Below, one piece after another: positions 1-5,582 of a stretch of DNA of 8,911 bases. Each line of letters starts with the position of its first letter. Positions within the stretch are counted from its first letter, which is position 1. The DNA comes from Bifidobacteriaceae bacterium. Lineage in GTDB: Bacteria; Actinomycetota; Actinomycetes; Actinomycetales; WQXJ01. The notes beneath the pieces were generated by a model. That model was not told the DNA's origin and ran no database searches. It worked only from the letters and a program-made list of their open reading frames with translations. The DNA lies in assembly GCA_031278665.1 (NCBI GenBank), contig JAITKC010000054.1, forward strand, positions 1-8,911. Direction: 5' to 3'. The position numbers and the translations under genes are program-made.

Positions 1-469
1 CCGAGACCGCCAGCGGCGGCGAGGCTTTGGCCGGGTCGAGGATGAGGTTGGCGTTGATACCGGGGGCCCGGTCGTTGGATTCGATCCGGACCATCAGGCG
101 GATGCGGTCGGGTTCGAAGTCGTAGGCGATCCGATAGCCGCGCGAGTGGATCGCGACCGCCGCGTCCGCCAGCCTTGGCGGCAGTCCGAGCGAGCCGCCG
201 GCCGCGTTGGCGGCGTGCTGGGCGAGTTCCCCGCTGGCCCGGTCGTAGACGTAGATCTCGGAACTGGCCAGGTACTTGGCGTCCTGCAGGATCATCGAGC
301 TGAACAGATCGGGGTGGGTGAGCGTGAAACCGGCCCACTCCTTGGTCCTAAAACGCGCCCAGGCGCGGCGGCGCCTGGGATAGGCGTCAAACGGGTTGGC
401 CAACGGTGTTTGAATGAAGCGCCCAAAATGGCGCCGGCCGGATTCGACCAATGAGTCGGCGTCGATCAT
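1..469 (-). CDS. DUF2804-like protein, partial (3' end off the left edge)
   Basis: An open frame of 156 codons starts at ATG 469 and runs off position 1 without a stop, so only the N-terminal part is present. Function is unknown. The stretch around residues 34-77 (RRRRAWARF, then TKEWAGF, then LQDAKYLASSEIYVYDR) resembles the DUF2804 family: a basic and tryptophan-rich segment followed by beta-strand-like segments ending in a YDR. These proteins are usually over 300 residues, so about half is missing. No signal peptide or membrane segment is visible. It lies 59 bases downstream of the cytidylyltransferase-SDR gene on the same strand and may share its transcript. There is no Shine-Dalgarno; a TAGCAT hexamer ends five bases before the ATG, so it may also have its own leaderless transcript. 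The family call comes from remembered pattern only and is moderate. Confidence 0.6.
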   Translation of the reverse strand, partial: MIDADSLVESGRRHFGRFIQTPLANPFDAYPRRRRAWARFRTKEWAGFTLTHPDLFSSMILQDAKYLASSEIYVYDRASGELAQHAANAAGGSLGLPPRLADAAVAIHSRGYRIAYDFEPDRIRLMVRIESNDRAPGINANLILDPAKASPPLAVS

Positions 470-474
470 CCCCC

Positions 475-480
475 ATGCTA
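475..480 (-). promoter_or_regulatory. possible -10 element for a leaderless transcript of the DUF2804-like gene
   Basis: On the minus strand the hexamer TAGCAT (a TAnnnT -10 pattern) ends five bases before ATG 469. No convincing -35 is seen at the usual distance. The gene lacks a Shine-Dalgarno, which fits leaderless initiation, but the evidence is only one short match. Confidence 0.22.
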
Positions 481-528
481 ACCCACCCTCGCCGCCGACC
501 GCCCGCAATGGGTCGCCGGCGGTGGGGC

Positions 529-1905
529 TCAGTCGTAGGGGTCGGCCCGGCGCACGTCGATGACCATTCCGGTCAGGTCGGAGGCGATGGCGTCGAGCGA
601 GGCCGCGGCCACTTGTTCGGCCGACAGCAGCGAGCCGGCCGGTTCCTCGCCGAAGGCCGCCAGGCGCATCGGCGTCTCGGTCCGCTCGGGGTTGACCACG
701 TTGACTTTGATGCCGTCGGCCGCCCACTCCTCGGCCAGGGCCTGGCCCAAGTTGACCACGGCCGCCTTGGACGATGAGTACAGGGCGTAGTTCTCGCGCC
801 CGCGAGTGTAGGACGATGACGTGAACAGCAGCAGGCGCCCGCCGGCGGCGGCGAGGTGGCGGTGGGCGGCCCGCGCCACGTTGACGGCGGCGGTGTAGTT
901 GACGGCGATCGACTGGTTGATGTCGGCCTGCGAGGCGGCGGCCAGCGGCCCGGTTTTGAGCAGGCCGGCGGTCAGGATGACCGCGTCGATCCGGCCGTGT
1001 TCGCCGGCCACCTCGTCGAGCGCCCGCTCGATCGCCTCAAGGTCTTGGACGTGGAGGCCGGTGGTCGACCGGCCGTGGGCGACCACCGCCGCGCCGGCGG
1101 CCTTGGCCAGACGGGCGATCTCGGCGCCGATGCCGTAGGAGCCTCCCAGCACCACGATCACCTTTCCGGCCAGGACGGCGGCCAATTGCTCCGGCGACTT
1201 GCGCGGCGCCGCCCGGGTGGCCAGTTGGAACAGCTTGTCGGCGATAGTCAAGTCGACCGGATGGGTGACTTTGATGTTGTTCTCCGAGCCGAGCACGCAC
1301 TTGACGTCGACTTCGGGCAGGTAGCGGACCACCACGCCGCAATCGTCGGTGGCGTGGAAATAGGGGTCCTCGACGGCTTTGGCGTAGGCCGCCCGGAGGG
1401 TCGAGAGCTTGAAGGCTTGCGGCGTCTGGCCCCGGCGCAGCCGCGAGCGGTCGGGGATGCGGGTGATGACCTCGTCGTCGTCGACCATCACGACGGTGTC
1501 CGATGACGGGATCACCACGTCGACCGCCTCGTGGCGGTCCAAAGCCCGGACGCACTCGGAGATGATCCGCTCGTCGACGAGCGGGCGGACGGCATCGTGT
1601 AATAAAACTTTGGCCTCCTCGGCCTCGATCGCCGCCAAAACCCGGCGGGTGGTCTCGTTGCGGGTGACGCCGCCCTCCAAGATCAGGCCGAGTTTGTGGT
1701 AGCGGGCGCCCAACTGGGTCGCCACCCGCTCGGTCCAGCCGGGCGTGATCATCACGACGACGGCGTCGATCAGGGGGTGCGAGTCGAAGGCCGCGACGGT
1801 GTGCTCGAGGATCGTCTTGCCGGCCACTTTGACCATCTGTTTGGGCACCGACAGCCCCAAACGCGCGCCGACGCCGCCGGCCAGGACCACGCCATAGGTT
1901 TTCAT
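529..1905 (-). CDS. bifunctional cytidylyltransferase / short-chain dehydrogenase (CDP-ribitol synthase type)
   Basis: A 458-residue two-domain cytoplasmic enzyme. Residues 1-230 are an IspD/TarI-type cytidylyltransferase: nucleotide-binding loop LAGGVGARLG with PKQ at 8-23, LLHDAVRPLV at 101-110, RGQTPQAFKL at 158-167, TDDCG at 186-190 and KVTHPVDL at 212-219. Residues 245-458 are a Rossmann-fold SDR: GGSYGIG at 254-260, Asn336, a serine cluster at 363-365, and the catalytic YxxxK at Tyr376/Lys380. The same domain order occurs in Haemophilus Bcs1/Acs1, which reduces ribulose 5-phosphate to ribitol 5-phosphate and couples it to CTP to give CDP-ribitol. By analogy this enzyme supplies an activated polyol phosphate for a teichoic-acid-like polymer. 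The polyol is not proven, since IspD and TarI are hard to separate by motif, but the fused SDR argues strongly against isoprenoid synthesis. It diverges from the GT2 gene across a 45-base gap. ATG 1905 is chosen because the loop begins within ten residues of it. Confidence 0.9.
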   Translation of the reverse strand: MKTYGVVLAGGVGARLGLSVPKQMVKVAGKTILEHTVAAFDSHPLIDAVVVMITPGWTERVATQLGARYHKLGLILEGGVTRNETTRRVLAAIEAEEAKVLLHDAVRPLVDERIISECVRALDRHEAVDVVIPSSDTVVMVDDDEVITRIPDRSRLRRGQTPQAFKLSTLRAAYAKAVEDPYFHATDDCGVVVRYLPEVDVKCVLGSENNIKVTHPVDLTIADKLFQLATRAAPRKSPEQLAAVLAGKVIVVLGGSYGIGAEIARLAKAAGAAVVAHGRSTTGLHVQDLEAIERALDEVAGEHGRIDAVILTAGLLKTGPLAAASQADINQSIAVNYTAAVNVARAAHRHLAAAGGRLLLFTSSSYTRGRENYALYSSSKAAVVNLGQALAEEWAADGIKVNVVNPERTETPMRLAAFGEEPAGSLLSAEQVAAASLDAIASDLTGMVIDVRRADPYD

Positions 1906-1938
1906 AGGCCTAGTCTCTCATCGGCCAGGCGGGTGTCG

Positions 1939-1944
1939 TAAGAT
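1939..1944 (+). promoter_or_regulatory. possible -10 element for a leaderless GT2 transcript
   Basis: TAAGAT matches the TAnnnT -10 pattern and ends six bases before GTG 1951, the spacing expected if transcription starts at the start codon itself. The preceding bases hold no good -35 and no Shine-Dalgarno. The 45-base gap separating it from the divergent gene must hold signals for both directions. Confidence 0.35.
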
Positions 1945-1950
1945 GGCCGG

Positions 1951-3150
1951 GTGGCGCGGTCGGGGGGCGAGTTGAACGGTCCCGCCGCCCCGGTCGCATT
2001 CTCGTTGGTGGCGCGCATGTACGGGGTGGCGCAATATCTCCCGGATTTCCTGTCTTCATTGGATTCACAGGAGCCTGGGCCGTACACAGTCGAATGTCTG
2101 TTCGTAGACGACGGGTCGCCGGACGAATCCGGCCGGCTGGCCCAGGCCTGGCTCGACGGGCCGGGCGCGGCGGCGGGTTTCACCGGCCGGGTGATTCGCC
2201 AGCCGAATATGGGGCCAAGCGCGGCCGCCAACACCGGCTTGGACGCCGCCGGCGGCGAATGGATCTCCTGGCCGGACCCGGACGACCGACTCGACCCGGG
2301 CTATTTGGCCGCGGTCGCGGAGCTGATCTCGGCCCACCGCGACGACCCGCCGACAATCGTCGACGCGAAACTGGTGGCCCTGGTCGAGGAGACCGGCGAG
2401 ATCCTCGACGAATACATCTACCGCTACAAATACCAGGCCGGGGAGCGGGTGGTCGGCCTGGACGCCGACCCGACGGCGGTGACCGGCCGGACCAATAACG
2501 TCTTTTTCCCTTTGCAACTGGTCAGACGCCTCGGCGTGCGGTTCGACAACCGCTTGAGGGCCTCCGAGGACGAGTTGTTCGTGGCCTCGGTGCTGCTCAG
2601 GGCCGGCGCCGAGGCGGCCGGCCGGGTGGCCAGGGTCGGCCTGGTCCCTCAGGCCCGTTATATCTACCGCCGCCGCCTGGCCCGCGACGGCCTGGCCGAC
2701 CAAGCCCCGCGCCAGAGCCAGTTCCTGGCCACCCACGTCGAACTGGTGGCCCTGCCGCTGGCTCGGCTGGGGGCTTCGCTGAACGGCGGCCGGACACCGC
2801 GTTGGCTGACGAACCTGCTGGTCGGGACCGAGAAATGGATATTTGAGAACGAACTCAACCCGGCCACCCGGGTGGACTGGCGCCGGCCGGTCGAGCGGCG
2901 CTTCAGGCGGGCCATGCGCCAGGCGGTGGCGCTGATGGATCCGGCCGACATAGCCGCCTTCGACATGTTCGCCTTTCCGCCGCTCGGGATCGAGTTCCTG
3001 CTCGGGTTGGCGGACCGGCGCCGCGGCGTTCCGCTGGGCGCCGCCAGAATGTTCGGGGCCCGCCTTCTGGTCCATCCGTCGGAGGCGCGGCGGGTTCTGG
3101 GCAAACTGGCCCGCAAATGGAGACAGCGTCTGGGCCGCCGAACCTCTTGA
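1951..3150 (+). CDS. family 2 glycosyltransferase (GT-A fold)
   Basis: A 399-residue inverting-type glycosyltransferase. The GT2 N-terminal half is clear: FVDDGSPDES at 51-60 (nucleotide binding), NMGPSAAANTGLDAA at 86-100, the metal-binding DxD region PDPDD at 108-112, and the acidic acceptor-side motif SEDELF at 205-210. The segment ARYIYRRR at 235-242 recalls the GT2 domains often found with CDP-glycerol/ribitol-phosphate transferases in actinobacteria. Residues 250-399 are a helical, arginine-rich extension of unknown role ending in a basic, amphipathic tail (KLARKWRQRLGRR at 385-397) that could hold the enzyme at the inner membrane face. There is no transmembrane segment or signal peptide. 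Donor and acceptor cannot be told from sequence. GTG 1951 is chosen because the ATG at 1943 is out of frame and a -10-like TAAGAT sits six bases upstream. It is divergent from the cytidylyltransferase and 32 bases ahead of the GT4-like gene. Confidence 0.85.
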   Translation: MARSGGELNGPAAPVAFSLVARMYGVAQYLPDFLSSLDSQEPGPYTVECLFVDDGSPDESGRLAQAWLDGPGAAAGFTGRVIRQPNMGPSAAANTGLDAAGGEWISWPDPDDRLDPGYLAAVAELISAHRDDPPTIVDAKLVALVEETGEILDEYIYRYKYQAGERVVGLDADPTAVTGRTNNVFFPLQLVRRLGVRFDNRLRASEDELFVASVLLRAGAEAAGRVARVGLVPQARYIYRRRLARDGLADQAPRQSQFLATHVELVALPLARLGASLNGGRTPRWLTNLLVGTEKWIFENELNPATRVDWRRPVERRFRRAMRQAVALMDPADIAAFDMFAFPPLGIEFLLGLADRRRGVPLGAARMFGARLLVHPSEARRVLGKLARKWRQRLGRRTS

Positions 3151-3174
3151 CTGGCCGGGCCTGACCGGTAAAGT
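3147..3174 (+). promoter_or_regulatory. sigma70-type promoter for the half-length GT4 gene, overlapping the upstream stop codon
   Basis: TTGACT at 3147-3152 and TAAAGT at 3169-3174 are separated by 16 bases, a good match to TTGACA-N16-18-TAnnnT. The hexamer ends eight bases before GTG 3183, and no Shine-Dalgarno lies between, so the transcript is probably leaderless. The -35 overlaps the TGA stop of the GT2 gene at 3148-3150. This would give the downstream genes an expression start separate from GT2. Confidence 0.55.
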
Positions 3175-3182
3175 GTGCAGGC

Positions 3183-3926
3183 GTGGCCGACGAGCCGAAG
3201 CGGGTTCTGCACGTCGCGTGGAGCTTTCCCCCGGCTCAGGGCTCGGGTGGCGCCGACGCGCTGGACCTCGCCAACGCTTCGGCCCGGCGGGGGCACGACG
3301 TCACGGTCTTGACGGCCGGGACCGACGCCTTTGATCTGGTTGTCGGCGCCGATGCCGACCGGGTCGGCCAGATCGACCCCAAGGTGGCGGTCGTCAGGGT
3401 CGACAATCCGTTGGGTGTCCGCGATCCGATAGTCAACCGCTGGCCGGACTGGCGGCGGCGTTACGGTTGGGACCACGCGGAATGGCGCGAGGCGATCAGC
3501 CGGGCGATCTTCCCCGAGCCGACCGGCGACTCGTGGCGTCCGGCCTGGCTGGCGCCGGCGACGGCGGCGGCCAGGGCCTTGGCCGAGGCCAAACCGTTCG
3601 ACTTGGCGATCGCCACGGTGTTGCCAGCCGTCGGCGCGGGCGTGGCGCTCAGTTTGAACGCCGCCACCGGCCTGCCGTTCGTGGTCTACGAGTGCGAACC
3701 GTGGTCCTTCGAGCCGCCGGCCGGCGAATCTCAGGCCCCGCGGGGCCTGACGATATTCGAGCAGTGCTTCGCCAGGGCCATCCAAGTGTGGTGTCCGGAC
3801 GCCGCGCGGGCGGCGGCGCGACGGCGGGAGTTTCCCAGTTGGGGAGACAAAATCCGGGCGGTCGGGTTCGACCGCGAGGCGCCGGACGCCGCCTTCGGGC
3901 CGCTCGAGGAGCAGCTCGGATGGTGA
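3183..3926 (+). CDS. half-length GT4-type glycosyltransferase (N-terminal GT-B domain only)
   Basis: A 247-residue protein that looks like the acceptor-side, N-terminal Rossmann domain of a GT4 enzyme: LHVAWSFPPAQGSGGAD at 9-25 (loop after the first strand), LANASARRGHDVTVLTA at 29-45, PFDLAIATVLPAVGAGVAL at 138-156, and a domain-closing strand ending IRAVGFDREAP at 224-234, where family members carry the interdomain hinge. The C-terminal nucleotide-sugar-binding domain (normally another 150-200 residues with a KG...E signature) is missing; the frame stops at TGA 3924. GTG 3183 is preferred because the domain starts directly after it and a TTGACT/TAAAGT promoter lies just upstream. The stop overlaps the next gene's start (ATGGTGA), so translation is likely coupled, and the two products could form one enzyme. 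Transfer activity on its own is doubtful. Donor and acceptor are unknown. Confidence 0.75.
   Translation: MADEPKRVLHVAWSFPPAQGSGGADALDLANASARRGHDVTVLTAGTDAFDLVVGADADRVGQIDPKVAVVRVDNPLGVRDPIVNRWPDWRRRYGWDHAEWREAISRAIFPEPTGDSWRPAWLAPATAAARALAEAKPFDLAIATVLPAVGAGVALSLNAATGLPFVVYECEPWSFEPPAGESQAPRGLTIFEQCFARAIQVWCPDAARAAARRREFPSWGDKIRAVGFDREAPDAAFGPLEEQLGW
3731..3750. repeat. perfect 20-bp palindrome inside the half-length GT4 gene
   Basis: TCAGGCCCCG is followed directly by its exact reverse complement CGGGGCCTGA, with no spacer. The dyad lies within codons for SQAPRGL near residue 185. No T tract follows, so it is not an intrinsic terminator. It could be a protein-binding site, or chance in GC-rich DNA. 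Confidence 0.6.
3906..3911 (+). promoter_or_regulatory. ribosome binding site that sets the start at ATG 3920
   Basis: GAGGAG lies eight bases before ATG 3920, inside the last codons of the half-length GT4 gene. It selects this ATG within an open frame that extends far upstream, and supports translational coupling across the ATGGTGA overlap. Confidence 0.6.
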
Positions 3927-4612
3927 CCGGGAAGGCGGGCGAGACCCCGGCGCCCAGCCTCAGAGCGCTGGCGGTCGCCAGCCGTCAGGCCGATCCGGCC
4001 TCGGCGCCGCGCAAGATTGGCGCCGAGCCGGTCGAAGTCTTGGTCGAACCCGGCGGCGAAGGGGGCGGCGGCGATCGGGGCGGAGCGGACTGGCTCGCCG
4101 CCTGCTTGGACCGCCGCCCGGCCGACCTGGTGGTCGCTTGGGCGGTCGACTCGCGGGCCGTCGGCCTGTTGCGCGAACTGGCCGACCGGCGCGCCGACCT
4201 GTTGGTCGTCTCGACGTTGGCGGCGGCCGAGGGCGTGATCGCGGCGCTGCGCCGGGGGCGTTCGATCGCCTCGCTGGTTTACCCGCCGCCGCCGGCGCCG
4301 CGCCTCGCCCTCGAACAGGCCGGTCTGGGCGCCTCAGCCGGACAGCCCAGGCGCTGGAGCGTCGAATTGGCCGACCCTTGGGGCGGACGGGATGCCGACT
4401 GGCTGCGCCTGACCGCCGACGGCGTCGAGGTCCGGGCCGAAGCTCTCAGGCCGTTGGAGCGGGCCGCGATCGCCGAGCGGTCTAGGCCGCCGCGAGTCCC
4501 GCGAGAAAGCGGGGGGGGGGGCGCTCCTTATCGGTCCGGCCAATTACGCCGCCCAAGGGCGCGCCTGGGCGCGGGCGGTCAGCCAGCACGTGCCCGGCTT
4601 TCAGGCCAGTAA
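3920..4612 (+). CDS. upstream piece of the frameshifted GT-B-like gene, as read
   Basis: As written, the frame from ATG 3920 gives 230 residues and stops at 4612, but only the first 200 or so are likely genuine. The true frame is left at the G11 tract (4511-4521), after which the sequence turns into low-complexity Arg/Gly/Pro. The genuine part is a soluble, Ala-rich region with strand-helix units such as ADLVVAWAVDSRAVGLL (residues 68-84) and ADLLVVSTLAAAEGVI (residues 92-107). I recognise no named family in it; it may be a Rossmann-like N-terminal domain. It ends in a Pro/Arg/Gly linker (SRPPRVPRESGGG) just before the break. A GAGGAG sits eight bases before ATG 3920, and the start overlaps the upstream stop. 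If the tract is read as G11 in the cell, this truncated product is what would be made. Confidence 0.5.
   Translation: MVTGKAGETPAPSLRALAVASRQADPASAPRKIGAEPVEVLVEPGGEGGGGDRGGADWLAACLDRRPADLVVAWAVDSRAVGLLRELADRRADLLVVSTLAAAEGVIAALRRGRSIASLVYPPPPAPRLALEQAGLGASAGQPRRWSVELADPWGGRDADWLRLTADGVEVRAEALRPLERAAIAERSRPPRVPRESGGGGAPYRSGQLRRPRARLGAGGQPARARLSGQ
4511..4521 (+). repeat. G11 homopolymer tract at a coding frameshift
   Basis: Eleven consecutive G residues. Before the tract, coding is in the frame of ATG 3920; after it, conserved-looking protein (ALLIGPANYAAQG) continues in the frame that ends at 5582. Removing one G (or adding two) restores a single 553-residue frame. Such tracts are prone to slipped-strand mispairing and to base-calling error. 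Confidence 0.9.
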
Positions 4613-5582
4613 TTTCCAGATCCAGCCGTTCTCCGGACGCGGCTTCGAGGCCGACTGGCTGATCGCGGCGGACGACTTCAACGACCCGGTGGCGCGCGTG
4701 GATCTGGCCGCCGAATTGGTGGCGCCGGCCACCCACGTGTTGATCGAGGACATGATGCCGCTGGTCGGATTGGACCAGTTGCGCGCCCCCCGGCTCGACC
4801 CCGAATTCGGGCGGCGCGAATGCGAGCGGTTACTCGCCTCGGGCCGCAAAGTCGCCTGTCTGATACATGGCAGCGCCGCCCGCGCGCCGGCCTTGCACCG
4901 GGGGCTTTATCCTTGGTCGCCGTTCCACGACCGGGACTCGGATTTACACGCCGCGCGCGTCCGGGACGCGGACAAGACCCTGGCGGCGCTGGCGGACCTG
5001 GACGTGCCGGTATTCGTGGCCACGCTCGACATGCTCGAATACGTCCCGAACGCCGATTGGCTGCCAATCGTGATCGGCCGCGACGACTTCGCGCCGGCGC
5101 CGCCGTGGTGCGCCGGGCCCAAACTGAAGGTGGCCCACGCCCCGACTTCGGCGGCCCTGAAGGGCTCGGAGTTCGTCGACGCGGCGCTGCGCCGGCTCGA
5201 CCGGGCCGGTCTGATCGACTACCGCTCGGTCAGGGGAGTCCCGCCGGTCGCCATGCCGCGGCTGTTGCGCCAAGTCGACGTGGTGGTCGACCAAGTGGTG
5301 TTGGGCAATCCGGCGACTTTGCTGAACCAGACGATGGCGGCCGGCCGCCTGGGCGTGGCCCACGTCAGCCCGGCGGTGCGGCGGCGCTACGACGTGGCGC
5401 CGCCGGTGGTCGAGGCCGACCCGTCGAATATCGCCCAAGTCGTCGCGGACATCGCCGCCGACCCGGAGGCCTACCGCCGGCTGGCCGAATCCGGACCGGC
5501 GTTCGCCCGCCGCTTCCACGACGGCCGGCTCGCCGCCGAGGTCCTGACCAGGCATTTCCTCAAACCAGAGGAGGGTTCGTGA
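4590..5582 (+). CDS. downstream piece of the frameshifted GT-B-like gene, as read (glycosyltransferase-like domain)
   Basis: As read, this frame can begin no earlier than a non-canonical point; the first usable start codon is GTG 4590, which has no Shine-Dalgarno, and conserved-looking sequence already begins upstream at 4521 (LLIGPANYAAQG). The 330-residue piece resembles a divergent GT-B transferase: IEDMMPL near residue 52, then a second-domain signature KVAHAPTSAALKG at 170-182 (compare the HxPS...KG donor-binding region of GT4/GT1 enzymes), and VDVVVDQVVLGN at 219-230 followed by LLNQTMAAG at 234-242. In GT4 enzymes that last motif is usually EAMAxG, so the acidic residue appears replaced by Gln. 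Retained catalysis is therefore uncertain. Its stop overlaps the next start (GTGA). Alone it lacks its first domain. Confidence 0.6.
   Translation: MPGFQASNFQIQPFSGRGFEADWLIAADDFNDPVARVDLAAELVAPATHVLIEDMMPLVGLDQLRAPRLDPEFGRRECERLLASGRKVACLIHGSAARAPALHRGLYPWSPFHDRDSDLHAARVRDADKTLAALADLDVPVFVATLDMLEYVPNADWLPIVIGRDDFAPAPPWCAGPKLKVAHAPTSAALKGSEFVDAALRRLDRAGLIDYRSVRGVPPVAMPRLLRQVDVVVDQVVLGNPATLLNQTMAAGRLGVAHVSPAVRRRYDVAPPVVEADPSNIAQVVADIAADPEAYRRLAESGPAFARRFHDGRLAAEVLTRHFLKPEEGS
5569..5574 (+). promoter_or_regulatory. ribosome binding site that sets the start at GTG 5579
   Basis: AGGAGG, near-perfect Shine-Dalgarno, ends four bases before GTG 5579. It picks this GTG out of a frame that stays open for more than 700 bases upstream, where the other frame carries the real protein. 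Confidence 0.7.

Larger units (their letters stand above)
3920..5582 (+). pseudogene. GT-B-like glycosyltransferase gene interrupted at the G11 tract (joined reading 553 aa)
   Basis: Joining the two pieces by dropping one G gives one continuous 553-residue protein. Residues 1-197 are an unassigned N-terminal domain, about 198-200 a glycine linker, and 201-553 a GT-B-like region with the HAPTSAALKG signature at 396-405. The joined length is reasonable for a two-domain transferase with an extra module. Nothing else in the gene is damaged: no internal stops, even codon use, intact start with GAGGAG and intact coupling to the following gene. That argues for a very recent change, a reversible switch or a sequencing error rather than decay. 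The upstream half-length GT4 and the downstream tail-bearing protein are coupled to it by 7-base and 4-base overlaps, suggesting that the three act together in building the surface glycan. Confidence 0.65.

Noticed and set aside
856..1506. Long plus-strand open frame opposite the cytidylyltransferase-SDR gene
   Set aside because: Antisense shadow typical of high-GC DNA, with no motifs, while the minus strand carries full two-domain signatures.
529..1905. Reading the cytidylyltransferase as IspD of the isoprenoid pathway
   Set aside because: The first domain alone would allow it, but the fused SDR with YxxxK and the glycan context fit the CDP-ribitol synthase type much better.
1902..2234. Minus-strand frame crossing the divergent gap at 1906-1950
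   Set aside because: It overlaps the start of the GT2 gene and the start of the cytidylyltransferase, is Pro/Ser/Arg-rich, and resembles no protein family.
2065..3785. Long minus-strand open frames opposite the GT2 and GT4-like genes
   Set aside because: No recognisable motifs and skewed Arg/Gly/Pro content; they are shadows of the plus-strand genes.
3467..3919. Upstream extension of the frame containing ATG 3920
   Set aside because: It overlaps the convincing GT4-like domain in another frame and shows no protein-like pattern; GAGGAG before 3920 fits the real start.
4820..5578. Long upstream extension of the frame that ends at 6277
   Set aside because: The region is Arg/Pro/Gly-rich low-complexity translation lying over the well-formed GT-B-like frame; AGGAGG and the GTGA overlap fix the real start at 5579.
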